Below are positions 52,350 to 62,137 of a stretch of DNA of 64,000 nt, in pieces. Within the stretch, counting starts at the first letter, position 1. Each line of letters begins with the position of its first letter. Source of the stretch: G032773895 sp965248935 (GTDB lineage Bacteria > Pseudomonadota > Gammaproteobacteria > Pseudomonadales > Cellvibrionaceae); NCBI GenBank assembly GCA_965248935.1, contig OZ252214.1, positions 3,472,001-3,536,000 on the forward strand, read 5' to 3'. The notes under the pieces are model-generated. The model did no database searches. It saw nothing but the letters and a program-made list of their open reading frames with translations, and was not told the DNA's origin. Made by a program: the position numbers and the translations under genes.

Positions 52350-55046
52350 ATGGCAGAAGTAACAGTAAGTGAACTCGCCAAGTCCGTAGGGGCTTCCGTA
52401 GACCGAATTCTTACTCAGATGAAACAGGCCGGTTTGCCTCATATATCTGCGGAGGAAGGTGTTTCCGACGATGAAAAGCAACGATTGCTCACTTTTTTAA
52501 AGTCGAGTCACGGTGAAACGACTGCTGCGCCTAAAAAGATTACTTTAAAGCGTAAAACGATAACGACCCTAAAAACGGGTTCTGGAAGTTCTAGAAAAAC
52601 AGTTAATGTAGAAGTACGAAAAAAGCGAACTTATGTTAAACGCGACACTGCTCAGGAAGAACCCGTTGAAGGTGTAGAAAATGAGGGCTTTTTAGAGCAA
52701 ACCGAAGTGCTTGAACCCGCTGTTTCTGAAGTGTCGGTCGTGGTTGACACTGAGGACGAGGCTTTAGCCGAAGAAAGTGCAGAGATTGAGCCTGTTGTGG
52801 ATGCTAAAGAATCGATGGAAGAAGAACCCCAACCGCAAGATGCCGGGGTTATTCGCTCTTCGTACGCTGATGATGCAGAAATACTAAGGCAGAAAGCTAC
52901 AACGGCAAGACAAAAAGCTGAAGCAGATAAAGTAGAAGAAACACGCAAGGCAGTGGAAGAGCGAGGCCGTCTAGCAAAAGACAAGGTGCAAGCTTCCGGC
53001 GATAAAGCTAAACCGGAAGAGCGTAAGCATCTTAAAAAAGCTCATAGCGAAGCTGTCTTTGATGATGCAGAAGAAAAATCAAAACACAACAAAAAGGCAG
53101 GCAAAGCGGTTAAGCGTGTTGCTGGGCCTAAGAAAGTCTCTTCTGCATTAGATTACGTTGAAGATAAATCTGAAATTGATGAAGTTCTACACACGCGAAA
53201 ATCCAAAAAGCTTTCGGTATCTCGCGGAGCTCGTTCCGTGGTTAAGATGTCAAAATCAAATAAACATGGATTTAAAAAGCCCACTGGAAAAATCACCTAT
53301 GATGTAGAAATTCCAGAGGAGATAGTTGTTTCTGAGTTAGCTCAACGCATGAATGTTAAGGCTGGCGAAGTTGTAAAACAACTGATGAAGCTTGGCACAA
53401 TGGCAACAATGAACCAAGTTATTGATCAGGAAACGGCTCAACTCGTTGTTGAGGAACTTGGTCATACCCCAGTGCTTGTTAGCTCGAATTTTGTTGAAGA
53501 AAAACTTAAGGAAGAGTTTGTCGATGTCGGTAGCGAGATGGTTAATCGTGCTCCGGTTGTTACCGTTATGGGTCACGTTGACCATGGTAAAACGTCGTTG
53601 CTTGATTATATCCGTGAAGCAAAGGTGGCATCCGCTGAAGCGGGTGGTATTACTCAGCACATCGGTGCTTATCGAGTGAAAACTAGCCATGGCGAATTAG
53701 CCTTTTTAGATACACCTGGTCACGCTGCATTTACGGCTATGCGTGCTCGTGGGGCTCAGTGTACGGATGTGGTTATTTTGGTTGTTGCAGCAGATGATGG
53801 TGTAATGCCTCAAACTGAAGAAGCGGTTCAACATGCTCGTGCTGCGGGTGTGCCTATAGTTGTTGCGGTTAATAAAATTGATAAAGAAGCCGCTGACCCT
53901 GATCGTGTTAAAAATGAGTTATCTGCAAAAGACGTTATTCCAGAAGATTGGGGTGGCGATACTCAGTTTATTAATGTTTCTGCTCATACAGGTGAAGGTA
54001 TTGAAGAGTTGCTGGAAGCTGTTGCGCTTCAAGCTGAACTTCTAGAGCTAACCGCTCCCGTCGATGTTCCTGCACGTGGCGTGGTGATTGAATCTCGTAT
54101 GGATAAAGGTCGTGGTGTTGTGGCGACCATGCTTGTTCAAGGCGGTAATTTAAAAGGCGGAGAGATTATTCTAGCGGGTCAAAGCTTTGGCCGAGTTCGT
54201 GCCATGACTAACGAGCTGGGTAAAAAGGTCAATGCTGCGGGTCCCTCCTCTCCTGTCGAGATATTGGGTTTGGATTCCCCTCCTCGGGCTGGTGACGAAT
54301 TTGTTGTTGTTCCTGATGAACGAAAAGCGCGAGAAGTATCTCTATTCCGCTCTGAAAAAGAACGTGAAGACCGAGTGAAACGACAACAGGCCGTGAAATT
54401 TGAAAATATGTTCGCCGGCATGGAATCCGCTGAGAAGAAGACCTTAACTGTTGTATTAAAAACGGATGTAAGAGGTTCTCTTGAAGCCATTATTACTGCA
54501 TTACAAGATATTGGTAACGAGGAAGTTGAAGTCAGTATTGTTGGAGAAGGTGTTGGCGGAATTACTGAAAACGATATTAATTTGGCGTTAACCTCAGGGG
54601 CAATTGTTGTTGGGTTTAATGTACGTGCAGATGGTTCCGCACGAAAACTTGCTGAGAGCGAATCAATCGAAATTCGTTATTACAGTATTATTTATCAACT
54701 TATAGATGAGGTGCGAGCTGCCCTTGCTGGTATGCTCGATCCAGAACGTGTCGAAGAAATTGTAGGTATTGCGGATGTACGTGATGTATTCCGCTCGCCA
54801 AAGTTTGGTCAAGTTGCAGGTTGTATGGTTACGGAAGGCACTGTTTACCGTAATAAATCAATCAGGGTTCTACGTGACAATGTTGTTATTTTTGAAGGTG
54901 AACTAGAGTCACTTCGTCGCTTTAAAGATGATGTGAACGATGTTCGTAATGGCATAGAATGTGGCATCGGCGTTAAAAATTACGATGTAAAAGTCGGAGA
55001 CCAAATCGAAGTCTTTGATGTGAAAGAGGTTAAGCGCGAACTATAG
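52350..55046 (+). CDS. infB: translation initiation factor IF-2
   Basis: The 898-residue GTPase brings initiator tRNA to the 30S subunit. It has an N-terminal IF2N domain (VTVSELAKSVGASVDRILTQ), a charged Lys/Glu-rich linker (about residues 60-300), a second IF2N segment and the G domain with GHVDHGKTS, DTPGHAAF and NKID, followed by the beta-barrel domains. ATG 52350 fits the family start (MAEVTVSELA); the frame to 52314 is also open. The Shine-Dalgarno is weak. Confidence 0.97.
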   Translation: MAEVTVSELAKSVGASVDRILTQMKQAGLPHISAEEGVSDDEKQRLLTFLKSSHGETTAAPKKITLKRKTITTLKTGSGSSRKTVNVEVRKKRTYVKRDTAQEEPVEGVENEGFLEQTEVLEPAVSEVSVVVDTEDEALAEESAEIEPVVDAKESMEEEPQPQDAGVIRSSYADDAEILRQKATTARQKAEADKVEETRKAVEERGRLAKDKVQASGDKAKPEERKHLKKAHSEAVFDDAEEKSKHNKKAGKAVKRVAGPKKVSSALDYVEDKSEIDEVLHTRKSKKLSVSRGARSVVKMSKSNKHGFKKPTGKITYDVEIPEEIVVSELAQRMNVKAGEVVKQLMKLGTMATMNQVIDQETAQLVVEELGHTPVLVSSNFVEEKLKEEFVDVGSEMVNRAPVVTVMGHVDHGKTSLLDYIREAKVASAEAGGITQHIGAYRVKTSHGELAFLDTPGHAAFTAMRARGAQCTDVVILVVAADDGVMPQTEEAVQHARAAGVPIVVAVNKIDKEAADPDRVKNELSAKDVIPEDWGGDTQFINVSAHTGEGIEELLEAVALQAELLELTAPVDVPARGVVIESRMDKGRGVVATMLVQGGNLKGGEIILAGQSFGRVRAMTNELGKKVNAAGPSSPVEILGLDSPPRAGDEFVVVPDERKAREVSLFRSEKEREDRVKRQQAVKFENMFAGMESAEKKTLTVVLKTDVRGSLEAIITALQDIGNEEVEVSIVGEGVGGITENDINLALTSGAIVVGFNVRADGSARKLAESESIEIRYYSIIYQLIDEVRAALAGMLDPERVEEIVGIADVRDVFRSPKFGQVAGCMVTEGTVYRNKSIRVLRDNVVIFEGELESLRRFKDDVNDVRNGIECGIGVKNYDVKVGDQIEVFDVKEVKREL

Positions 55047-55077
55047 TTAGTTCGCCTATTCATAGTTTAGGTTTGTA

Positions 55078-55464
55078 ATGCCAAGAGAATTTTTACGTGC
55101 CGACCGAGTGGCGGACGCCATTCAACGTAGTTTGGCACAAGCCATCCAATTAGAGATTCAAGATCCTCGTATTGGAATGGTTAACATCAATTCCGTTGTA
55201 GTGACAAAAGATTTAGCGATTGCCAAAGTCTATGTGACTTTTATTGGTGATGATAGCTTCGAGGATGCTGAAATTTCGGTGGCTGTTTTAAATAAAGCTG
55301 CGAATTTCTTGCGAAACATTGTGTCAAAGGATTTGACTATGCGCAGCACGCCTAAGCTTCAGTTCTTTTACGATAAAACATCTATAGAAGGGCAAAAGTT
55401 GTCGAGCCTTATCGATAAAGTTGTGGCTAGTGATAAAGCTAACCATTCTGTAGATGAGGAATAA
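55078..55464 (+). CDS. rbfA: ribosome-binding factor A
   Basis: The 128-residue KH-type factor acts in 16S rRNA 5'-end maturation and cold adaptation. The conserved segments RVADAIQRSLAQAIQLEIQD and RSTPKLQFFYDKT are present. It lies 31 bp after infB in the standard order. Confidence 0.97.
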   Translation: MPREFLRADRVADAIQRSLAQAIQLEIQDPRIGMVNINSVVVTKDLAIAKVYVTFIGDDSFEDAEISVAVLNKAANFLRNIVSKDLTMRSTPKLQFFYDKTSIEGQKLSSLIDKVVASDKANHSVDEE

Positions 55465-55467
55465 ACG

Positions 55468-56415
55468 TTGGCTCGTAGAAGAAAATTTGGCCGTCCGCTG
55501 GATGGTGTCATTGTTATTGATAAGCCAGCAGGTGTGACATCAAATGATGTGGTTCAGAGAGCGAAACGGTTATTTTTCGCTAATAAGGTGGGCCACACAG
55601 GAAGCTTGGACCCTCTAGCAACGGGTGTGCTTCCGTTGTGTTTTGGTGAGGCGACAAAGTTTTCTCAGTACTTACTGGATTCTGATAAGGCTTACCTGAG
55701 TACTTTTAGATTCGGTGAAGCTACGGATACTGCTGATAGTGATGGAAAAGTGATTCGCACAGAAGATGCAAGTGGCCTGACAAAAAATATGCTTGAAGCT
55801 GCGATGAGTGCATATCGTGGTGATATTAAACAAGTACCTCCTATGTATTCGGCACTTAAAAAAGAGGGTAAACCGCTATATGAATTGGCTCGTGAAGGCA
55901 TTTTCATTGAGCGAGAGGCGAGGCCCGTTACCATTTTTAGTTTTGAACTATTGAATTTTAGAGCGGGCACCACGGCTGAGGCTGATGTAAAAATAGAGTG
56001 TAGCAAAGGCACCTATGTACGCAGTTTGGCTGAAGATATTGGCCAAGAGCTTGGCCTTGGTGGTCATGTTTCTAAGTTGAGAAGAGTGGCCTCAGGCCAT
56101 TTTTCGGAAAACCAAGCGTTGAGCTTCGATGAACTTGAAAAAGAACGTGGAGAAGATCGAGCCGAAGTGTTGGATTATCATTTACTTTCTGTGGATGCGC
56201 CTATAACGGATTTGCCTAAACTGGAGTTGGATGAAGATAGTGGCTTTTACTTTCTTCGTGGTCAGGCGGTAATGGATAGTCATATTTTTCGGCTAGGTGA
56301 TGAAGGTGATGTTATCCGGGTTTTTAGCGAAAATGGAGGTTTTCTTGGTGTGGGTGAGATTACGGATGATGGTCGTATTGCGCCAAAAAGGTTAGTTGTT
56401 AAAGCCAATAGCTAG
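55468..56415 (+). CDS. truB: tRNA pseudouridine(55) synthase
   Basis: The 315-residue enzyme makes pseudouridine 55 in the T-loop of tRNAs. The catalytic Asp is in GHTGSLDPLATGVLP. A C-terminal PUA-like domain (from about 235) follows. The start is TTG 55468 with GAGGA at 55456-55460; the gap to rbfA is 3 bp, indicating coupling. Confidence 0.97.
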   Translation: MARRRKFGRPLDGVIVIDKPAGVTSNDVVQRAKRLFFANKVGHTGSLDPLATGVLPLCFGEATKFSQYLLDSDKAYLSTFRFGEATDTADSDGKVIRTEDASGLTKNMLEAAMSAYRGDIKQVPPMYSALKKEGKPLYELAREGIFIEREARPVTIFSFELLNFRAGTTAEADVKIECSKGTYVRSLAEDIGQELGLGGHVSKLRRVASGHFSENQALSFDELEKERGEDRAEVLDYHLLSVDAPITDLPKLELDEDSGFYFLRGQAVMDSHIFRLGDEGDVIRVFSENGGFLGVGEITDDGRIAPKRLVVKANS

Positions 56416-56611
56416 TGTAAATTAAAAAAAATTAAAAGTAGATAAATTCGGCTATGTATTCTATTTTTTAGTGAAGATTTTGAGTTGTTAAAGCTCAAAT
56501 AGGGCAGAGTTTCTGTTCGCCGACCTACCTGTCAATATGCACGGATAGGCCGGAAATATGTAAGTGGTTAGTTTCGCTTGCAATGCATATTAATTTTATG
56601 AGGAAAGTACT
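56416..56611 (+). promoter_or_regulatory. upstream region and possible autoregulatory leader of rpsO
   Basis: About 196 bp before rpsO with AT-rich start and a structured end. One imperfect stem-loop runs from CCGACCTA (56520-56527) to TAGGCCGG (one mismatch). A leader just before the ribosome-binding site is the place where S15 autoregulates in other gammaproteobacteria; the pseudoknot was not verified. Confidence 0.4.
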
Positions 56612-56881
56612 ATGGCACTAAGTGCTCAAGAAAAAGCAGCGATTTTACAAGAACATCAAACTTCGGAAGGTGATACTGGTTCTCCAGAAGTTCAGGTTGC
56701 ATTGTTGACGGCAAATATCAACAAGCTTCAAGGACATTTTGCAGACCATAAACAGGATCATCATTCTCGTAGAGGTTTGATCCGTATGGTTAACCAACGC
56801 CGTAAGTTGTTGGACTACCTTAAGAGTAAGGAAGTTAGTCGCTATGCAGCTTTGATCCAAAAATTGGGTCTTCGCCGCTAA
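56612..56881 (+). CDS. rpsO: 30S ribosomal protein S15
   Basis: The 89-residue protein binds 16S rRNA helix 22 region and is full length. It contains the standard core GDTGSPEVQVALLTANINKL and HHSRRGLIRMVNQRRKLLDY. ATG 56612 follows TGAGGAAAG. It is between truB and pnp. Confidence 0.99.
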   Translation: MALSAQEKAAILQEHQTSEGDTGSPEVQVALLTANINKLQGHFADHKQDHHSRRGLIRMVNQRRKLLDYLKSKEVSRYAALIQKLGLRR

Positions 56882-56884
56882 AGA

Positions 56885-56912
56885 AAATGCCCGCACTAGT
56901 GCGGGCATTTTT
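56885..56912 (+). terminator. terminator after rpsO
   Basis: GCCCGCAC (56889-56896) pairs with GTGCGGGC (56899-56906), followed by ATTTTTTG. Read-through into pnp is expected from other species. Confidence 0.92.
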
Positions 56913-57043
56913 TGTATTGTCTTTTATTTGCTTCGCCAACGTTTTTGAAGCAAATATTTAGTTTTGTAAAGTTGATATTGATAGAAAAGTAAAATAGGCG
57001 AGTACTCGGTGGTACTCAAATTTGTAGGAATAAGGATAAACAA

Positions 57044-59185
57044 GTGAATCCGGTAATTAAAAAATTTCAATATGGTAATGACACAGTCACTATAGAAACT
57101 GGTCGTATTGCTCGTCAGGCATCTGGCGCGGTACTAGTTTCTATGGGTAAAACATCCGTTTTGTGTACTGTTGTTGGTGCAAAAGAAGCTAAGGCGGGGC
57201 AAGATTTTTTCCCTCTTTCCGTACACTATCAAGAAAAAGCCTATGCGGCTGGTAAAATCCCAGGAGGTTTTTTTAAGCGAGAAGGACGTCCTTCTGAAAA
57301 AGAAACACTCACTTCACGTTTAATTGACCGCCCAATTCGACCGTTATTTCCCAACGGTTTTTTAAACGAAATACAAGTTGTATGTACTGTTGTCTCTGCG
57401 GAAAAAGATGTTGACCCCGATATTGCAGCGATGATAGGTGCATCCGCAGCGTTACAAATTTCTGGTGTTCCGTTTAAGGGACCAATCGGTGCGGCTCGTA
57501 TTGGGTATACTCAAGAAAATGGTTATATTTTAAATCCAAAGTATTCTGCGTTAGCAACATCTGAATTAAATATGGTTGTGGCAGGTACACAAGATGCAGT
57601 GCTTATGGTTGAATCTGAGGCGAACGAGCTTCCAGAAGATATTATGTTGGGGGCGGTTCTTTATGCTCACCAGGAGCTTCAAGCTGTAATCCATACGGTA
57701 AACGAACTCGTTCGTGACGCAGGTAAAGAGACTTGGGAGTGGTCGCCTGAAGCTGTTAATGAAGAATTGAAGGCCGCTGTTGAGCGTGACTTCTCCGATG
57801 CAATTGGCGTTGCTTACCGTATAACAGATAAGAAAGAACGCTATGATCGTTTGGGTGAATTACGCACACAAGCTGTTTCAGAGTTGGTTGATGAAGAAGC
57901 AAGTATTACAGGCGACGATGTTAAAAAGCTATTCTCTGCAATTGAAAAGAACATTGTTCGTACTCGTGTTGTGGCGGGTGAGCCAAGAATCGATGGTCGT
58001 GACAATAAAACAGTACGCGGTCTTCAAATTGAAGTGGGTGTTTTGCCAAAAGTTCACGGCTCTGCTCTTTTCACTCGTGGTGAAACTCAGGCTTTAGTAA
58101 TATCTACACTAGGTTCTGCTCGTGATGCGCAAATTATCGACGCGCTTGAAGGTGAGCGTAAAGACCCGTTTATGTTGCACTACAACTTCCCTCCGTATTC
58201 GGTTGGAGAGTGTGGTCGTATGGGGGGGACAGGTCGCCGTGAAATTGGCCATGGTCGTCTTGCACGTCGCGGTGTTGCAGCGGTTTTACCTAATAACGAT
58301 GATTTTCCATATAGTATGCGTGTTGTAAGTGAAATTACAGAGTCTAATGGTTCTAGCTCTATGGCTTCTGTATGTGGGACGAGTTTAGCGTTGATGGATG
58401 CCGGTGTACCTCTAAAAGCTCCAGTAGCGGGTATCGCAATGGGCTTGGTTAAAGAAGATCATGGCTTTGCTGTATTGACTGATATTCTTGGTGATGAAGA
58501 TCATCTTGGTGATATGGACTTTAAAGTAGCGGGCACCTCAAACGGTATTACCGCTCTTCAGATGGATATTAAGATTGAAGGCATTACCGAAGAGATTATG
58601 GAGATTGCCCTTGAGCAGGCGCTAAGTGCCCGTTTGCATATCTTAAGTGAGATGAATCAAGTTATCGATAAACCTCGTGAGGAGCTTTCCGAAAACGCGC
58701 CTCAATTCCATACCCTTAAAGTGCATCCCGATAAAATCCGTGACATTATCGGTAAAGGTGGAGCCACTATTCGTTCTATTACTGAAGAGACAGGCGCTTC
58801 TATCGATATTGATGATGACGGAACAGTCAAAGTTTATGCCGGTGACTCAGATGCTATGAGTGCTGCGGTGGGTCGTATTGAGGAGATTACAGCCGAAGCC
58901 GAAATAGGGGCAACTTATCAAGGTAAAGTTGTTCGTATTGTAGATTTTGGTGCATTTATAAACTTCCTACCCGGTAAGGATGGGTTAGTACATATTTCTC
59001 AAATTGCGCATGAACGTGTACAAAATGTGACGGATTACTTGCAGGAAGGGCAAGAAGTTGAGGTTAAGTGCTTGGATGTGGATCAACGTGGACGTATTAA
59101 ACTTTCTATTAAAGAGTTACTTTCAAAGCCAGAATCTGAAGCAACTGTTGAAGGGAATAATGGCGGTAATGCTGCTGACGAGTAA
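57044..59185 (+). CDS. pnp: polyribonucleotide nucleotidyltransferase (PNPase)
   Basis: The 713-residue 3'-5' exoribonuclease has two RNase PH domains (SMGKTSVLCTVVGAKEA near the start; RGETQALVISTLGSARDAQ in the second), a KH domain (IIGKGGATIRSITEETGASI) and an S1 domain (YQGKVVRIVDFGAFINFLPG). The start is GTG 57044 with AAGGA about 10 nt upstream. It is the last gene of the operon, closed by a terminator. Confidence 0.98.
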   Translation: MNPVIKKFQYGNDTVTIETGRIARQASGAVLVSMGKTSVLCTVVGAKEAKAGQDFFPLSVHYQEKAYAAGKIPGGFFKREGRPSEKETLTSRLIDRPIRPLFPNGFLNEIQVVCTVVSAEKDVDPDIAAMIGASAALQISGVPFKGPIGAARIGYTQENGYILNPKYSALATSELNMVVAGTQDAVLMVESEANELPEDIMLGAVLYAHQELQAVIHTVNELVRDAGKETWEWSPEAVNEELKAAVERDFSDAIGVAYRITDKKERYDRLGELRTQAVSELVDEEASITGDDVKKLFSAIEKNIVRTRVVAGEPRIDGRDNKTVRGLQIEVGVLPKVHGSALFTRGETQALVISTLGSARDAQIIDALEGERKDPFMLHYNFPPYSVGECGRMGGTGRREIGHGRLARRGVAAVLPNNDDFPYSMRVVSEITESNGSSSMASVCGTSLALMDAGVPLKAPVAGIAMGLVKEDHGFAVLTDILGDEDHLGDMDFKVAGTSNGITALQMDIKIEGITEEIMEIALEQALSARLHILSEMNQVIDKPREELSENAPQFHTLKVHPDKIRDIIGKGGATIRSITEETGASIDIDDDGTVKVYAGDSDAMSAAVGRIEEITAEAEIGATYQGKVVRIVDFGAFINFLPGKDGLVHISQIAHERVQNVTDYLQEGQEVEVKCLDVDQRGRIKLSIKELLSKPESEATVEGNNGGNAADE

Positions 59186-59204
59186 GTTTTATCTTCTCTA
59201 AAAT

Positions 59205-59227
59205 AGCCCGCTGATGCGGGCTTTTTT
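59205..59227 (+). terminator. rho-independent terminator after pnp
   Basis: AGCCCGC (59205-59211) pairs with GCGGGCT (59216-59222) around TGAT, with a six-T tail (59222-59227). Confidence 0.93.
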
Positions 59228-59258
59228 GTGGATGAAATAGATATGTTTGGAGGAATAT

Positions 59259-60068
59259 ATGGTTAAAAAAATTGGAGTTTTTCTGTTTTTTCTAGTTTGC
59301 GGAAATGTACAAGCCAATGAAGAAAAGAAACTGCCGACAATAGAATTAGGTGTCGGGTTTGGTGGGCAAGTTTTAAATGATTACCGTGGCTCGAAAGAGT
59401 CTCAAACGCGGGTATTACCTTTACCTTTTGTAATTTATCGTGGAAACTTTCTCAAGGCTGATCGTGGTGGCGTTCGCACTGAACTGTTCTCAACGGATAG
59501 GTTTGAACTTAATATTAGTGCTGCGGTTGCTCTTAATGGAGGTAGTGGTGATAACGAACTTCGGCAGGGAATGCCTGAGTTGGGGTCTATGTTTGAGATA
59601 GGCCCATCGCTTAATGTAAATTTATCAGGTGAAGATTTTAAACAGGGTTGGGTTTTACGATTTCCTGTGCGTGTAGCCTACTCTGCCGGAGGTGATGGCG
59701 ATGGGCCTCAAGGTTACCTTTTTAACCCTAAGCTTACCTATATAAAACCAAATTTTTATGGCGGCTGGAAAGCCCGAGTTAACTTTGCTGGCTTATATGG
59801 TTCTGAAAAGTTTCACGATTATTATTATACGATTGACTCACCGTTTGTTACGGAAGAACGTCCTTATTATAAAGCGAAAAGTGGGTTCAGTGGTATATAT
59901 GGAAAGATTGCTTTGACCAAACGTTCCAATAAATGGAGTTATGGTTTTAGTCTTCGTTATGATTATCTTAAGGGAGCTACTTTTGCAGACAGCCCTTTAG
60001 TGGAGACGGACCAATACTATGCATTGAGCTTTGGTATTGCTCGTATTTTATGGCAATCTAACTATTAA
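59259..60068 (+). CDS. MipA/OmpV family outer-membrane protein
   Basis: The 269-residue beta-barrel-type protein has a signal peptide (MVKKIGVFLFFLVCGNVQA). The family patterns LGVGFGGQVLNDYRGS and LPLPFVIYRGNFLKADRGG are seen, along with a C-terminal aromatic barrel strand (ALSFGIARILWQSNY). GGAGG at 59249-59253 precedes ATG 59259; the earlier TTG at 59247 is not used. The exact role in the cell envelope is unknown. Confidence 0.88.
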   Translation: MVKKIGVFLFFLVCGNVQANEEKKLPTIELGVGFGGQVLNDYRGSKESQTRVLPLPFVIYRGNFLKADRGGVRTELFSTDRFELNISAAVALNGGSGDNELRQGMPELGSMFEIGPSLNVNLSGEDFKQGWVLRFPVRVAYSAGGDGDGPQGYLFNPKLTYIKPNFYGGWKARVNFAGLYGSEKFHDYYYTIDSPFVTEERPYYKAKSGFSGIYGKIALTKRSNKWSYGFSLRYDYLKGATFADSPLVETDQYYALSFGIARILWQSNY

Positions 60069-60229
60069 ATTAGGTCGGGGTAGGTTGTTTTGTACCCCAT
60101 AATAAGATAAATATAATAGTTAATTCTATCTTTACTCTTTTTATACAAGTTTAATTTTTCTTCGAATACTTCAGGTTTTATCAGCTTGTTGTTCGTACGT
60201 ATCATTAGGTGGAGACTACATTGAGAAAA

Positions 60230-60487
60230 TTATACATTTGCCACACTTTCAAGGTATTGGAGAATATCTTTTGATTCGTACATCCAAGTTTCTTTGCTTG
60301 TTGAATCCGTTATTTTCAATGCAGGAACTTGCTGTTTGCCACCTTTTGTTACAAGGTCTGTCATTGCTTGGTGATCTTTAGAGATATTTTTAGTCTCAAT
60401 AGATAAGTTAAATTTTGGCAGTGAGCAAAGCACTCGTATACAAAAAAAGCAGGTGGGTCGGTAATAGAGAGAAAGGTTGTTAGTCAT
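60230..60487 (-). CDS. glutaredoxin-like protein
   Basis: The 85-residue protein has a thioredoxin-fold CxxC (RPTCFFCIRVL, Cys13 and Cys16) and the VPAL cis-proline loop (KQQVPALKI), ending with ESKDILQYLESV as in glutaredoxins. The frame is open to 60571, but MTNNLSLYYRP at ATG 60487 is the natural start and avoids overlap with the ubiB stop at 60522. It follows ubiB on the same strand after 34 bp. Confidence 0.88.
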   Translation of the reverse strand: MTNNLSLYYRPTCFFCIRVLCSLPKFNLSIETKNISKDHQAMTDLVTKGGKQQVPALKITDSTSKETWMYESKDILQYLESVANV

Positions 60488-60521
60488 GGAATGTACTATT
60501 TTCCTATAGTTAAATATAGTT

Positions 60522-62135
60522 TTAAAGTAAAAGGAGCAGTAAAGATACAGCGAATAAGCTGATTGCTTCAAGTGGAAGCTGCCCTATCTCTGGGTAAAAT
60601 AGCAACGTACCACTTCCCGCAACAAGTGTGGCCAATATTTTCTTAGTCAGTATTGAGGCTCGGTTTTTTCTTTGCTCGGTTATTGCTTTACTCGCCTCTT
60701 TAAGCTGAGGAACGGATTCAGCAATTGTATTCATACTTTCAATGGAACTGAAAATCGTTTGAGGTAATTGAGGGAATTTCTCTAACCATTCGACAGAGTA
60801 ATATTTGAATTCTTTATAGAGCGTTTTCGGATGATAGCGGTTTCGAATCCACTTTTCTAGGAAAGGAAGGGCGGTATCCCATAGGTTAAGTTCTGGATAA
60901 ATCTGTCTGCCTAAGCCTTCAATATTTAGCAATGTTTTTTGTAGCAGTACTAATTGCGGTTGTACCGGCATATTGAAACGTCTAGCCGTTTTAAAAAGGC
61001 TAATCAGTGATTCTCCGAAAGAAATTTCACCAATGGGTTTTTCAAAAATTGGTTCGCATACTTTTCGGATAGCTGATTCAAATCCACTGACAGAGGTGTC
61101 TGCTGGAACCCATCCGCTTTGTACATGCAGCTCTGCTACTTGTCGATAATCTCGTTTAAACATCGCCAGTAGGTTTCTTGCTAGATAGTATTGGTCTTCT
61201 TTTGTTAGTGACCCCACAATTGCCATATCAACAGCCATATAGCTTGGTTTTTCGGGGGTGATTTTGGAGACAAATACGTTTCCTGGGTGCATGTCTGCAT
61301 GGAAAAAATTATGCTCGAATACCTGAGTAAAAAATATTTCAACGCCTCGTTCGGCTAGTATTTTAAAATTGGTATTTTGATTTTTTAGCGTATCAATATC
61401 TGTAACGGCGATACCTTCAATTCTTTCCATTACCATGACGTTTTGTGTCGTGTAGTCCCAGTAAACCTTTGGTATATAGAGTTTTTCTGAGCCTTCAAAA
61501 TTTCGTTTTAATTGGGATGCGTTTGCTGCTTCTTGCTGTAAATCTAGTTCGTCGAAGATGGTAACTCTATAGTCTTTAACAATTTCCACAGGTCGAAGTC
61601 TTTTTCCATCTGGCGTTAGTTTTTCAATTAATTTTGCTATGAGGTGTAGCAGGCGAATATCCTTGGATATGGTTTTCTCTATATTTGGACGAATAACTTT
61701 AACGACAACACTTTCACCACTTTGCAGGACTGCTGAATGAACTTGTGCTACTGAGGCGGAGCCTAATACTTCTTCGGAAAATGAAGAAAATATTGTTTCA
61801 ATACGGTTGTTAAGTTCGGATTCGACAATAATTCTGAATTCGTCTTTGCAAAATGGTGTGACGTTGTCTTGTAGATGGTTCAGTTCTAGAGCGATGTCCG
61901 CAGGAATCATATCAGGGCGAGTAGATAACAGTTGTCCAAATTTAACGAAGACTGGCCCTAGTTGTTCTAAAGCAAAACGCAGACGTTCACCTCTAGATTT
62001 GTTATTACTTGGGTAAAGCTTGAAGAAAAAAAGTAAAAGCTTATACTTTTCAGGTACCTGTTCTCCTAAAAGTGTATCAAGCCTAAAGCAACCTATAATA
62101 TGAATGATATGTAGTAGACGGATTAATTTTGACAC
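60522..62135 (-). CDS. ubiB: ubiquinone biosynthesis protein UbiB
   Basis: The 537-residue atypical ABC1/ADCK-type kinase-like protein has the KxGQ motif (VKFGQLLSTRPD), the catalytic-loop HADMHPGNVFVS and two hydrophobic C-terminal helices (about 495-537). It supports ubiquinone production in the membrane. It is 2 nt downstream of ubiJ, so the genes are coupled. Confidence 0.97.
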   Translation of the reverse strand: MSKLIRLLHIIHIIGCFRLDTLLGEQVPEKYKLLLFFFKLYPSNNKSRGERLRFALEQLGPVFVKFGQLLSTRPDMIPADIALELNHLQDNVTPFCKDEFRIIVESELNNRIETIFSSFSEEVLGSASVAQVHSAVLQSGESVVVKVIRPNIEKTISKDIRLLHLIAKLIEKLTPDGKRLRPVEIVKDYRVTIFDELDLQQEAANASQLKRNFEGSEKLYIPKVYWDYTTQNVMVMERIEGIAVTDIDTLKNQNTNFKILAERGVEIFFTQVFEHNFFHADMHPGNVFVSKITPEKPSYMAVDMAIVGSLTKEDQYYLARNLLAMFKRDYRQVAELHVQSGWVPADTSVSGFESAIRKVCEPIFEKPIGEISFGESLISLFKTARRFNMPVQPQLVLLQKTLLNIEGLGRQIYPELNLWDTALPFLEKWIRNRYHPKTLYKEFKYYSVEWLEKFPQLPQTIFSSIESMNTIAESVPQLKEASKAITEQRKNRASILTKKILATLVAGSGTLLFYPEIGQLPLEAISLFAVSLLLLLL

Positions 62136-62137
62136 GG